NCBI GenBank assembly: GCA_963727465.1 | Contig: CAVSGL010000003.1 | Coordinates: 434,001-498,000, forward strand | DNA length: 64,000 nucleotides | Reading direction: 5' to 3' | From: VRUE01 sp963727465 | GTDB taxonomy: Bacteria; Actinomycetota; Thermoleophilia; Solirubrobacterales; 70-9 | In this document: piece by piece, positions 7,228-15,524 of the stretch | How positions within the stretch are numbered: position 1 is the first letter of the stretch | Layout: every line of letters begins with the position of its first letter | Notes under the pieces: model-generated | Told to the model about the DNA's origin: nothing | What the model saw: only the letters and a program-made list of their open reading frames with translations | Databases searched by the model: none | Program-made: the position numbers and the translations under genes

Positions 7228-9506
7228 TGGCGAAGAGCCTCTTGGAGACGCCTTGGGCCGTGGCGATCGACCCAGCGCGGCGCGACGGCCGCATCGTCGC
7301 CGAGAGCTCCGAGCCGGAGCGCCGCTCGCGGCCGGTGGCGATGCCGCGTGGGCTCGACTCCGGGCTGGTCGAGGCGCTCGGCCGGGCCGGGATCGAGCGT
7401 CTCTACTCGCACCAGCGCGACGCGCTGAAGGCCGCGGCGAACTCGAACCTCGTGATCACCAGCGGCACCGCCTCGGGCAAGAGCCTCGCCTTCAACCTGC
7501 CGGTCCTCGACGGGATCGCGCGCGACGCGAAGCGGCGGGCGCTCTACCTCTACCCGACCAAGGCGCTGGCCCAGGACCAGGCGCGCAAGCTGGCGGCGCT
7601 CCGTCCGCCGGGCCTGCGCGAGGCGATCTACGACGGCGACACGCCGCGCGAGGAGCGGCCGGCGATCCGCCGCCGCAACAACCTCGTGCTGACCAACCCG
7701 GACATGCTGCACGTCGGCGTCCTGCCCAACCACAAGAGCTGGGGCGACTTCCTCGCCAACCTCGGCTGGGTCGTGGTCGACGAGGCGCACACCTACCGCG
7801 GCGTCTTCGGCTCGCACGTCGCCAACGTGCTGCGCCGGCTGCGGCGGCTGGCGCGCGCCTACGGCGCCGAGCCCCGCTTCCTGCTCGCCTCGGCGACGAT
7901 CGCCAACCCGGTCGAGCTGGCCGAGCGGCTGGTCGGCGAGCCGTTCGAGCTGATCGACGACGACGGCGCGCCCCGCGCCGGCCGCGAGATCGCGATGTGG
8001 AACCCGCCGCTGATCGACAAGGCGAGCGGCACCCGCCGCTCGGCGCTCTCCGAGGCCGCCGACCTGCTCGCCGAGCTGGTCGCGCAGGGCGTGCGCACGA
8101 TCTGCTTCCTCAAAAGCCGCCGCGGGATCGAGCTGATCCAGCGCTTCGCCGGGGAAGCGCTCCAGCGCCGAGGCAAGCCCGAGCTGGCCGAGCGGATCGC
8201 CCCCTACCGCGGCGGCTACACCCCGCAGCAGCGGCGCGAGATCGAGGCGCGGCTGGCGGCCGGGGAGCTGCTGGCGGTCGTGGCGACGGACGCGCTCGAG
8301 CTGGGGATCGACGTGGGTGAGCTCGACGCGGCGATCTGCGTCACCTTCCCCGGCACGGTCGCCAGTCTGCGCCAGATGTGGGGCAGGGCGGGACGGCAGC
8401 GGCGCGGCCTCGCCGTCTACGTCGCCGGCGCCGACGCGCTCGATCAGTTCTTCTGCCGTCATCCGGACGAGTTCATCGAGCGTCCGGTCGAGGCCGCGAT
8501 TCTCGACCACGAGAGCGAGCAGATCGCCGCGCGCCACATGGTCGCCGCGGCCTACGAGCTGCCGCTGAGCGACTCCGACGACGCGGTCTTCGGCGCCGGC
8601 TGGCGCGAGCGGGCCGAGCGGCTGACGTCGGCCGGCGAGCTGCGCCGCGCCGGCGGTCGGCTGCTGCCGGCGGGCAGCGGCTTCGTCGCCGGCAAGATCC
8701 CGCTGCGCTCGGCCTCGGCCGAGTCGGTTGCGGTGATCGAGCGCGACTCGGGCGAGATGCTCGGCCTGGTCGAGGCCGAGCGCGCCTTCACGACGGTCCA
8801 CCCCGGCGCCGTCTACCTGCACCTGGGGCGCTCGTACGAGGTCGAGCAACTCGATGTCGAGGGGCGGCGCGCGATCGTCTCCCGCTTCGACGGCGACTGG
8901 TACACGCGGCCGAAAAAGGAGACCGAGATCTACATAGAGAGGAATAGGGAGCAGCGCACGACCGCGGGGGTCGAGCTGCATTTCGGCGAAGTCTCTGTGA
9001 GCGAGCAGGTGATCGCCTTCCAGCGGGTCTCGATCTCCGAGCAGGAGCCGATCGACATCGTCGCGCTCGAGCTGCCCGAGCAGCACTTCGTCACCCAGGC
9101 GCTCTGGTACGTGCTGCCGGAGGCGCTGACGGGCGAGCTGCCGCCCGACGTGCTGCTCGGTGCCCTGCACGCGACCGAGCACGGGCAGATCGCGGTGCTG
9201 CCGCTGATCGCGATGTGCGACCGCTGGGACATCGGCGGTCTCTCGACCAACGTCCATTTCCAGACCGGGCGGGCGACGATCTTCATCTACGACGGGCACC
9301 CGGGCGGGGTCGGGATCACGCTGCGCGGCTACGAGCAGTTCGAGCGCCTGCTCGGCGACGCCGAGCGACTGATCGGCGAGTGCCCCTGCGAGTCGGGCTG
9401 CCCCTCCTGCGTGCAGAGCCCCAAGTGCGGCAACCTGAACGAACCGCTGCACAAGGAGGGGGCGCTGGAGCTGATGCGGGCCATGCAAGACTCCGCGCCG
9501 CGATGA
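7227..9506 (+). CDS. DEAD/DEAH-box helicase with C-terminal DUF1998 zinc domain (MrfA/YprA type)
   Basis: 759-residue superfamily 2 ATP-dependent helicase. Walker A TSGTASGKS is near residue 75, the DEAH box VVVDEAHTYRG near 182, motif III LLASATIANP near 215, and the second RecA domain carries ATDALELGIDVGELD and MWGRAGRQRRG. The C-terminal DUF1998-type region ends in a four-cysteine cluster, CPCESGCPSCVQSPKCG (residues about 718-734). This is the architecture of Bacillus MrfA, a helicase of mitomycin-damage repair; no MrfB-like nuclease gene is adjacent. The AGAGGAG Shine-Dalgarno sits inside the folP tail. The stop overlaps the next ATG (ATGA). Confidence 0.92.
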   Translation: MAKSLLETPWAVAIDPARRDGRIVAESSEPERRSRPVAMPRGLDSGLVEALGRAGIERLYSHQRDALKAAANSNLVITSGTASGKSLAFNLPVLDGIARDAKRRALYLYPTKALAQDQARKLAALRPPGLREAIYDGDTPREERPAIRRRNNLVLTNPDMLHVGVLPNHKSWGDFLANLGWVVVDEAHTYRGVFGSHVANVLRRLRRLARAYGAEPRFLLASATIANPVELAERLVGEPFELIDDDGAPRAGREIAMWNPPLIDKASGTRRSALSEAADLLAELVAQGVRTICFLKSRRGIELIQRFAGEALQRRGKPELAERIAPYRGGYTPQQRREIEARLAAGELLAVVATDALELGIDVGELDAAICVTFPGTVASLRQMWGRAGRQRRGLAVYVAGADALDQFFCRHPDEFIERPVEAAILDHESEQIAARHMVAAAYELPLSDSDDAVFGAGWRERAERLTSAGELRRAGGRLLPAGSGFVAGKIPLRSASAESVAVIERDSGEMLGLVEAERAFTTVHPGAVYLHLGRSYEVEQLDVEGRRAIVSRFDGDWYTRPKKETEIYIERNREQRTTAGVELHFGEVSVSEQVIAFQRVSISEQEPIDIVALELPEQHFVTQALWYVLPEALTGELPPDVLLGALHATEHGQIAVLPLIAMCDRWDIGGLSTNVHFQTGRATIFIYDGHPGGVGITLRGYEQFERLLGDAERLIGECPCESGCPSCVQSPKCGNLNEPLHKEGALELMRAMQDSAPR

Positions 9507-10009
9507 GCGGGGAGCCAGGGCGTCAGCGGCAGGTCTCGGTGATCGGCTCCGGCGTCTGCGGCGAGGAGACCGATGCGTGGCGGCTCGCCGAGGAGGTCGG
9601 GCGGCAGCTGGCCGAGGCCGGCATCTGCGTTGTCTGTGGCGGCCGGGGCGGGGTGATGGAAGCGGCCTCGCGCGGCGCCACGGGCGCCGGCGGGAACGTG
9701 ATCGGCGTCCTGCCCTGGGTCTCGGTCGAGGACGCCAACCCCTACTGCACCCAGGTCGTCGCCACCGGGATCGGCGAGGCGCGGAATCTCAGCGTGGTCG
9801 CCTCGGGCGAGGCGGCGATCGCGATCGGCGGCGAGTGGGGCACGCTCTCGGAGATCGCCCTCGCCCGCAAGCTCGGCCGCACCGTCGTCGCCCTGCGCAG
9901 CTGGAGCGTCGCCGCCCCGGAGGCGATGGCGGACGATCCGGGCATCGTCGCCGCTGAGACGGCAGAAGAGGCGGTCAGCGTCGCCCTCGCGGCCATAGCT
10001 CGCGGATAG
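9503..10009 (+). CDS. LOG-like / TIGR00725-family Rossmann-fold protein
   Basis: 168 residues. VSVIGSGVCGEETDAWRLAEEVG, VVCGGRGGVMEAASRGATGAGGNVIGVLP and AIAIGGEWGTLSEIALARKLG are the nucleotide-binding signatures of the SLOG/TIGR00725 family (compare PGGxGTxxE of LOG phosphoribohydrolases). The biochemical role of this subfamily is not established; nucleotide binding is likely. It starts within the helicase stop codon, so the two are co-translated. Its 3' end overlaps the convergent GH15-like gene by 35 bp. Confidence 0.85.
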   Translation: MSGEPGRQRQVSVIGSGVCGEETDAWRLAEEVGRQLAEAGICVVCGGRGGVMEAASRGATGAGGNVIGVLPWVSVEDANPYCTQVVATGIGEARNLSVVASGEAAIAIGGEWGTLSEIALARKLGRTVVALRSWSVAAPEAMADDPGIVAAETAEEAVSVALAAIARG

Positions 10010-11084
10010 CGAGGATCGCGAAGGCGTGGGACCAGGCGAGCGGGGTGGTCGATGCGGGGGCGCCGGTCTCGGCGTCGACCCGCTCCGGCAGCAGGCCGCG
10101 CCGGGTGGCGTCGCGGCGCAGGTCCGCCATCAGGTCCAGCGCCGCGCGGCGGGCGGCTGCGGCAGCGTAGGGACGGTTCGCCCGCCGGTCGATTGGCGCC
10201 AGGGCCGCCAGCGACCAGGCCGTCCACGCGGTCGGCGCCGTCCACGGGTCCTCGCCGCCCCGCCAGTCCTCGGCGGGGAGCAGCCCGAAGCGAGTGCGGC
10301 GAGCGGCCATGAGGCGGAGCAGCGTCAGTCGCACGAGCGGGAAAAGCGCCGGCCGTGCGAACGGCCGAATCGCCCAGGCCACCGCGGTGTCGAGCCCCGA
10401 GTCCGGCTCGCCGGCCTCGCGCGCCAGGCCGCCATTGACCCTGAACGCGCCCAGTCCGCCCCCGGAAGCGATCGCGTTGCCGAGGTAGTCGCCCGGATCG
10501 CCCTCCTGGTAGTCGGCCCGGTCGCGCCAATTCGCCGAAGACGCCTCTGGCGACGGAGTGGGAATGGCGGCGGCCCGCGCCGCGGCGGCGACCCAGCCGG
10601 CGGCGTCGCCCTGCGCGGCGCGACCCGGAACCGGCGCGCCGGTTCCGCGGAACCGCGCCGCGGCATCGAGGTCGAGCGACCGGAGGAAGCGGACGATCCG
10701 CCGCGCCTCATGCTCGTATCCGGCGGCGGCGAAGGCGATCGCCACCGTCCCCGCGTCGCGCGGCCAGACGTACGCCCAGCCCGGGCGCGCACCGGCGACG
10801 ACAGCGCCGCTGCGCGGATCGGTCGCCGCCCTCAGCACGAGCAGCGAGCGCCGGTACATCCGCCGCGCCCAGGACGGCGCGCCGGCAGCCAGCGGCGCCG
10901 ATCGTTCGAGCCAGCGGCGGTCCCTCGCGGCGGCTGCCCCCGAACCGCCCGGGAAGAACGCCGGAAGGACGCCCGGAAAACCCCGCGGAACCGGCGGGTC
11001 CACCGCCGTCCCGCCGGAGAAGGCGAGGCCAGCCACGAGGACGACCACCGCCAATGCAGGAACCAATCGCACACGACAATGCAA
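9975..11084 (-). CDS. secreted glucoamylase-like (GH15) glycoside hydrolase
   Basis: 369 residues, TTG start (a GTG four codons later is also possible). A hydrophobic signal segment, LVPALAVVVLVAGLAF, indicates export. The mature part looks like an (alpha/alpha)6 barrel: YVWPRDAGTVAIAF, GLLPAEDWRGGEDPWTAPTAWTAWSL and GLLPERVDAETGAPASTTPLAWSHA match the conserved GH15 blocks, the last containing the candidate catalytic base in LLPE. Family members usually have an extra N-terminal beta-sandwich domain, which is absent. Substrate is probably an alpha-linked glucan, but this is inference. It overlaps the preceding convergent gene by 35 bp. Confidence 0.75.
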   Translation of the reverse strand: MHCRVRLVPALAVVVLVAGLAFSGGTAVDPPVPRGFPGVLPAFFPGGSGAAAARDRRWLERSAPLAAGAPSWARRMYRRSLLVLRAATDPRSGAVVAGARPGWAYVWPRDAGTVAIAFAAAGYEHEARRIVRFLRSLDLDAAARFRGTGAPVPGRAAQGDAAGWVAAAARAAAIPTPSPEASSANWRDRADYQEGDPGDYLGNAIASGGGLGAFRVNGGLAREAGEPDSGLDTAVAWAIRPFARPALFPLVRLTLLRLMAARRTRFGLLPAEDWRGGEDPWTAPTAWTAWSLAALAPIDRRANRPYAAAAARRAALDLMADLRRDATRRGLLPERVDAETGAPASTTPLAWSHAFAILAIRELWPRGRR

Positions 11085-11144
11085 TCAACCGCCTACGGCC
11101 ACCTGCCGCTAGCCTTCCGACTGCGCGCCCCATACGCGCCACCA

Positions 11145-11217
11145 GGCGAGGTAGCTCAGTTGGTAGAGCACACGACTGAAAATCGTGGTGTCGTGGGTTC
11201 GATTCCCACCCTCGCCA
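11145..11217 (+). tRNA. tRNA-Phe(GAA), integration site of the downstream element
   Basis: A 73-nt cloverleaf: acceptor GGCGAGG/CCTCGCC, D-arm AGCTC...GAGC, anticodon arm CACGA-CTGAAAA-TCGTG with anticodon GAA, T-arm GTGGG-TTCGATT-CCCAC, discriminator A. CCA is not encoded. The 3' half from the anticodon loop onward is duplicated at 24168-24210, marking this gene as the attachment site used by the integrase at 19979-21112. The gene remains intact after integration. Confidence 0.97.
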
Positions 11218-11218
11218 T
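11176..11218 (+). repeat. attL, 43-bp direct repeat in tRNA-Phe
   Basis: The segment from CTGAAAATCG in the anticodon loop to the base after the discriminator is repeated at 24168-24210 with two differences (T/C at the tenth and twenty-third positions). It contains the anticodon, variable region and T-arm. The two mismatches probably reflect the element bringing its own version of the tRNA 3' half. Confidence 0.92.
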
Positions 11219-11288
11219 CGCATCATCGCATCGCAGAGCCATACGCGCCGCCCTCCGAGGCGGCGCATTTGCGCTCGGATCAACGCGG

Positions 11289-11297
11289 GGTCAACAC
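11289..11297 (+). promoter_or_regulatory. candidate integrase arm-type site, left end
   Basis: GGTCAACAC lies 71 bp inside attL. The same 9-mer occurs near attR at 24053-24061 as part of a tandem CAGGTCAAC pair. Matching short repeats at both ends of a tRNA-inserted element are typical of arm-type integrase or Xis binding sites. Assignment is by position and repetition only. Confidence 0.35.
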
Positions 11298-11307
11298 TCT
11301 GCGGGCC

Positions 11308-11661
11308 TCAGGGCCTTCGGCCACCGCCGTTGAGCAGCCAGGCGTCCAGCTCGGAGCGACGTGCGATCAGCGCCGAGCCGTCGTGATGGACCGGGATGCG
11401 CCGCGCCGAGACGAGCGCGTAGACGCGCGAGCGCGGACAGTCGATGTAGGCAGCGATCTTGTTCGCGCCGCGGAGCCATCCATCGCCAGCTGCCTCGTTT
11501 CGCTGTCGCACCATCAACTCCGCTGCACGCTCCGCGATGCGCTCCACCAGCTCGTCACCGACTTCGAGGCCTATCCCCATGGCGTCAACGTCGGGAAACA
11601 CCGGACGGTCGCCCTCGGTCGTTCTCCGACGCTTTCTCGCATCCTCGGTCTCGGGTCCCAT
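11308..11661 (-). CDS. xis: excisionase-like helix-turn-helix protein
   Basis: 117 residues from the ATG at 11661, chosen because AAAGGA lies 5-10 bases upstream; the frame stays open to 11730. The C-terminal half, WLRGANKIAAYIDCPRSRVYALVSARRIPVHH followed by ARRSELDAWLL, is a MerR/excisionase-type winged helix (HTH_17). The N-terminal half is charged and possibly coiled. Small DNA-binding proteins of this kind next to an att site direct excision by bending DNA. Its position immediately beside attL supports that role. Confidence 0.75.
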   Translation of the reverse strand: MGPETEDARKRRRTTEGDRPVFPDVDAMGIGLEVGDELVERIAERAAELMVRQRNEAAGDGWLRGANKIAAYIDCPRSRVYALVSARRIPVHHDGSALIARRSELDAWLLNGGGRRP

Positions 11662-11783
11662 CAATTCCTTTGTCCACCGCGGCCGCGGAATGCATCGGCA
11701 TCCGGCCGGAAAATCATGCGAAGATTTCACGGCCGGTCCGTCTCGGGAATGCGCAGCTGCCCACCTTTCGGCTAGCGCAGTCG

Positions 11784-12632
11784 CTAGTTCGACGACTCAG
11801 GCGGCGGTTTCACGCCGAGCCGTTCAGCGGCTTCGCGAATTTCATCCTCGCCCATGTGACCCAGGTTCGGCGAGGTCGCCTCGGGCGACTCAGAGGGTTC
11901 CAGCGTTGCGATTGCGATACCCACGGGTTCCGCTTCGACGATCATCCTTGTCAGCAAGTCATTGGCCTGGGCCTCGGTCGAAGGGTCAAAGCCGGTGTGG
12001 TCGCTGAATTTCTCCGACATCCGGGCCAACATGACAAGGCCAGCCGCAGCGGGCTGGGTGACACGCTCAAACGACTCGTGCCGAGCTGCCTGCTCAATGG
12101 TGGCGAAAAGCGCGCTTGCGGTAATCAGGGGGTTGGCGGATTTCATGGGGAACTTGAAGCTCGCCCATAGCCGACCGTTGCTTCGGCGAGACACCAGAAG
12201 GATTCGAGTCTGCCGCTCGACGGGACGATCGGTCTGCGGCTCAACCACCGGGATCGAGCTGTTCATCTCGGCGACCGACATATTCAACCCAGCCCCGACG
12301 AACGTCCCGAGCGCGTCGGGATCGGTAACGACAACGTCGCGCATTCGGAAGTTGGCGGCATCGCAATCGTCCGGGAGGAGCGCGGCACCAGCCAGCGAGA
12401 GGATGGTTGCTACGGGCTCAGCGTATTGAGGCTCCCGGCGCATGAGCCCAAGCAGCCGCACACCTGCGAGCGGTATGAACAGCGCCAGCGGGGAGGCACC
12501 GAGGTCGAGCGCTCTCAGTTGGTCAAATGCCACATGGGCCGATATCGGCCTCTCCCCGTCGCTCCTCGCGTAGTCCTGTACGCCCGAAAGGGCGACGGAG
12601 GACTCGAAAACGTTGACATTCAGCAGGCCCAT
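11784..12632 (-). CDS. protein of unknown family encoded downstream of SIR2 gene
   Basis: 282 residues; family not recognised. Two hydrophobic stretches (ASPLALFIPLAGVRLLGLM near 47-65 and AEPVATILSLAGAALL near 72-87) may be buried helices or weak membrane segments. A segment RQTRILLVSRRSNGRLWASFKF resembles a beta-rich core, and the C-terminus (DEIREAAERLGVKPPPE) is charged. It follows the SIR2-domain gene by 54 bp on the same strand and is probably co-transcribed with it, so a partner or effector role in the same system is the best guess. No start alternatives were found. Codon use is less GC3-biased than the chromosomal genes, consistent with transfer. Confidence 0.75.
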   Translation of the reverse strand: MGLLNVNVFESSVALSGVQDYARSDGERPISAHVAFDQLRALDLGASPLALFIPLAGVRLLGLMRREPQYAEPVATILSLAGAALLPDDCDAANFRMRDVVVTDPDALGTFVGAGLNMSVAEMNSSIPVVEPQTDRPVERQTRILLVSRRSNGRLWASFKFPMKSANPLITASALFATIEQAARHESFERVTQPAAAGLVMLARMSEKFSDHTGFDPSTEAQANDLLTRMIVEAEPVGIAIATLEPSESPEATSPNLGHMGEDEIREAAERLGVKPPPESSN

Positions 12633-12686
12633 GGCGTTGTTCCCGACGTGTGAGGACCGAGACGCTTACACAGCGAGCGCCCGTGG

Positions 12687-13850
12687 TCAAGCAGCGTGCG
12701 TGCGAGCCACATCCAACGCATTCTCGATCTCTCGCCAGCCGGCGTCCTCGACCGCCTTCTCTACGAGCCGCAGGCGTCCCTGTTGTTCCCAGGTAGCCCA
12801 TCCTCTTGTGATTGCGCCACGGGCCCCGACGCGCAGCTCGGCTGGCTTAGGGTGAACGACCACAAGGTGCCGGTCCCATGCCTGATGAAGCCATCCGATC
12901 AGGCGGCTGTTGATCGCCTTGTCACGGAAGCCGTAGCCGATTACGACGAGTGCATTGGTCGCTCGCAGTGACTCGTGGAATCGCTCGTGCTGGTCGGCGT
13001 AGATCGTGCCATCGTAAGCGAGCGGCTTGTCGAACGTGCCGACCAGAATGACCGGCCGTCCGTCGTTAGTCGGGTCCAGGAACTCCCCGGTTTTCCCTCT
13101 CTCGTGGTCAGGATCGGCAGTCGTCGAACGGGCAACGACCTGGTTTCGCCAGGGCTCCGTCGGATGAGTGCGGGAGAACCAGTCGATTGAGCCGTGAAGC
13201 TTGAAATGCCGAACGGGATGGGCGAACTCGTTTGTCCAAAAGAAGACGTCTCCAAACTGGCCCGTGAAACCGTCGGAAACCGCGACCCCCGCCGCTTTCA
13301 AAGCATGATCGAGAACGCGGTCGTGATTAAGCTCGAAGAGATCGACGGTAGCGGCCTGGCGGCATGCGTCAGTGATCGCTGCCAGGTGGTCAACGTTGCC
13401 AATTCCTCCGCTCAGCATGTACCAAACGAGGTCCCTGATGTATTCATGGGTTTCGGTGGCCCGTTTCTTGACCGTGGGCAGGCCGTCAGCGTGATCTTGT
13501 AACCCCCTCAACAGCGGAAGCAGGGCTGGGTTCTCGTACTCGCCGGAGATCGAGTCAGCTATCTGCTTGGCCAGGTTGGCTACGTCCTCGTAGCTGGCGG
13601 TGCGCCCGTCGAGCACGTCGGCGAAGTATTCGTCAGCCAGCCGCCTGAGGCTGTGCGTGAACTCGATCGCAGGTTCGGCGGCTTCCCGTTCATGGGAGAA
13701 GCTCGGTGAATTCGCATTCGCAAAGCGGTAGGTCTCGTCACTGTGGCGAGTGACCCCCTCGCCAGTGAACACGCGGGAGCTGATCGATTCCACGCACGGC
13801 ATACCCGCATTGACGGAGATTCCCGAGCCCAGCAAAAAGGTGACGTGCAT
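12687..13850 (-). CDS. SIR2-like domain protein, candidate antiphage defence NADase
   Basis: 387 residues from the ATG at 13850. The N-terminal HVTFLLGSGISVNAGMP is the NAD-binding GAGxS-type loop. Mid-protein VDLFELNHDRVLDHAL corresponds to the TxNxD motif (here ELNHD), and VRHFKLHGSIDWFSR is the LHGS motif carrying the catalytic-type histidine. ALVVIGYGFRDKAINSRL is the late IGYSxxD-like motif. This is the SIR2_2 type seen in defence proteins (Thoeris ThsA, DSR, SIR2-HerA) that deplete NAD+ on infection. Location in an integrative element, followed by an unrecognised gene, supports a defence role. Function is inferred from the domain; partner identity is novel to me. Confidence 0.85.
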   Translation of the reverse strand: MHVTFLLGSGISVNAGMPCVESISSRVFTGEGVTRHSDETYRFANANSPSFSHEREAAEPAIEFTHSLRRLADEYFADVLDGRTASYEDVANLAKQIADSISGEYENPALLPLLRGLQDHADGLPTVKKRATETHEYIRDLVWYMLSGGIGNVDHLAAITDACRQAATVDLFELNHDRVLDHALKAAGVAVSDGFTGQFGDVFFWTNEFAHPVRHFKLHGSIDWFSRTHPTEPWRNQVVARSTTADPDHERGKTGEFLDPTNDGRPVILVGTFDKPLAYDGTIYADQHERFHESLRATNALVVIGYGFRDKAINSRLIGWLHQAWDRHLVVVHPKPAELRVGARGAITRGWATWEQQGRLRLVEKAVEDAGWREIENALDVARTHAA

Positions 13851-14099
13851 GCCCCCGAGGGTAGAAGGCTGGCCAGCGGAAGCGATTGGGCGGATACCGG
13901 TCGAGTTGAGCGTACGTCGCCCTTGAGGAACGCCAAACCGTGGACAGAGGACGCAAAGAAGCCATCGAGAACGACAATCGCCAGAAGAGATCAAGTCAGA
14001 GCACGAAGTCCATAGCCCAGGGATTGAGTCCGACCACGGAGCATCAATCACGAGTCCGCCGATGTCGAGCGCCCAGCTCTCAACAGCCAACAGCCACCA

Positions 14100-14290
14100 C
14101 CCTCACGCCACATCACTGAGTGAGAGGGTCCCCACCCGAAGGACGGTGGAAAGCACGTCCACCGACCGGCCTAGCGTCCTCGGCGCGACGGGCTGACCCA
14201 GCCGCTATCGAGTCGCCCTGAGGGGACTGACCGGTCGAAGGTCGTGTCGCCCGCCGCGTTCGAGGATTGCCGGCGTGACCTGATAGGAGC
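14100..14290 (+). ncRNA. probable bridge RNA region of the IS110 element
   Basis: About 190 non-coding bases upstream of the transposase contain successive stem-loops: a bulged stem between CCCTCAC (14100-14106) and GTGAGAGG (14120-14127), GGTGGA/TCCACC (14145-14163), and further GC-rich pairings. IS110-family recombinases are known to use a bridge RNA transcribed from exactly this position. The TTGACA at 15458-15463 in the right end could form the -35 of its promoter when the ends join in the circular form. Loop specificity was not resolved by eye. Confidence 0.5.
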
Positions 14291-14367
14291 GTGCTCAGCC
14301 CGACTCAGTGATGTCCGCCGTCGATCCGTCAACCGAGGACACGCCAAGCATAAGGAGGCGCCCCGAA

Positions 14368-15417
14368 GTGATCACGATCGGTATCGACCCCCACAAGCGG
14401 ACCCACACGGCAGTCGCCGTCTCAAGCGTCGGCGAGCTGCTCGACGAGCTGACCATCGAGGCAGACGAGGACGGCCACCTGCAACTCCTTGCTTGGGCCG
14501 AGAACCTCGATGCAGGCGAGGTTCGTCGCTTTGCCCTGGAGGATTGCCGCGGCGTCAACGGTCGCCTGGAGCGCTTCCTGCTGGAGGCTGGCGAGAACGT
14601 CCTGCGGGTGCCGCCGAAGCTGATGGCCAATGCTCGCAAGGGCGGGCGAGAGGTCGGCAAGTCCGACTCGATAGACGCGCTCGCAGTCGCCCGGGCGGCG
14701 CTGCGCGAAGAGTCCAAGCTGCACCCCGCCAGCCACGACGCCAGGGCGCGGGAGCTGAAGGTGCTGGTCGACCACCGCGAGGGCCTGATCGACGCCCGCT
14801 CCACTTTCGCCGCGCGGCTGCGCTGGCACCTGCACGACATCGATCCCGAGCTGGAGCCGGAGGGGCGCACACTGGACCGCGACCCGGTGCGCCGCAGCCT
14901 CGCTCAGCGTCTCGCACGTCGCGAGCAGACCGCCCAGGTCCGGATCTGTCGTGACCTGCTCACCCAGATTGGCGATCTCACCCGCCGCGAGCGCGAGCTG
15001 GCAGTCGAGATCGGTGAGCTCGCCAAGGGCTACGCGCCGGAGTTGTTCGAGCTGCCCGGCGTCGCGCGGCTCACGGCTGGCAAGCTGATCGGCGAGATCG
15101 GCGGCGTTGCACGCTTCCGCAACGACGCTGCGCTGGCCCGCCACGCCGGCTGCGCGCCGATCCCCGCCTCCTCAGGCAATACGCAGCGGATGCGCTTCGA
15201 CCGTCACGGCAACCGCCAGCTGAACGCGACCTTCTATCGAATCGCGCTCACGCAGGTCCGCGTTCACCCCGAGGCGCGCGCCTACATGGCCAAGAAGCGC
15301 GCCGAGGGCAAGACCACCAAGGAAGCCTTCCGCTGCCTCAAGCGTCACCTCGTGCGAGTCGTCTGGAGGACCATGCAGCCCGCTTCGGAGGCGGCTGTTT
15401 CTTCTGCTCTTTCTTGA
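14368..15417 (+). CDS. IS110-family transposase (DEDD recombinase)
   Basis: 349 residues from GTG at 14368, preceded by a strong AAGGAGG nine bases upstream; an in-frame ATG at 14308 lacks such a site. The N-terminal RuvC-like DEDD domain starts ITIGIDPHKRTHTAVAV (first Asp). FALEDCRGVNGRLERFLL and DSIDALAVARAAL supply further acidic residues. The C-terminal Transposase_20 domain shows LPGVARLTAGKLIGEIGGVARF and the serine segment GCAPIPASSGN. Length and both domains are intact, so the element may be active. Confidence 0.93.
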   Translation: MITIGIDPHKRTHTAVAVSSVGELLDELTIEADEDGHLQLLAWAENLDAGEVRRFALEDCRGVNGRLERFLLEAGENVLRVPPKLMANARKGGREVGKSDSIDALAVARAALREESKLHPASHDARARELKVLVDHREGLIDARSTFAARLRWHLHDIDPELEPEGRTLDRDPVRRSLAQRLARREQTAQVRICRDLLTQIGDLTRRERELAVEIGELAKGYAPELFELPGVARLTAGKLIGEIGGVARFRNDAALARHAGCAPIPASSGNTQRMRFDRHGNRQLNATFYRIALTQVRVHPEARAYMAKKRAEGKTTKEAFRCLKRHLVRVVWRTMQPASEAAVSSALS

Positions 15418-15524
15418 TCTATATCCCCAGCCACCCGTTCTCTCTCAGAGGTGTTCCTTGACATAGGAGCGACCTCCCGAGGTGAGCCGATGCAAAACGC
15501 CGCCGCGCTGGACAACAGGGGTGG

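Larger units (their letters stand above)
14090..15475 (+). mobile_element. IS110-family insertion sequence (approximate bounds)
   Basis: Consists of the DEDD transposase gene plus a long non-coding left end, typical of IS110 elements, which lack terminal inverted repeats. The left boundary lies somewhere between the SIR2 gene start (13850) and the first hairpin (14101); the right boundary is near 15470. GACCTGATAGGAGCG (14277-14291) before the transposase gene and TTGACATAGGAGCG (15458-15471) after it share TAGGAGCG and probably mark sub-terminal sites. It separates the SIR2 module from the relaxase gene. Confidence 0.7.

Noticed and set aside
13851..14090. N-terminal extension of the SIR2 protein up to 14090
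   Set aside because: The extra 80 residues are Cys/Arg/Ser-rich and precede the NAD-binding loop that normally starts the protein; ATG 13850 fits the family.
15418..15524. Search for an oriT/nic site directly upstream of the relaxase
   Set aside because: The interval is mostly the right end of the IS110 element; no inverted repeat plus nic-like motif was evident.
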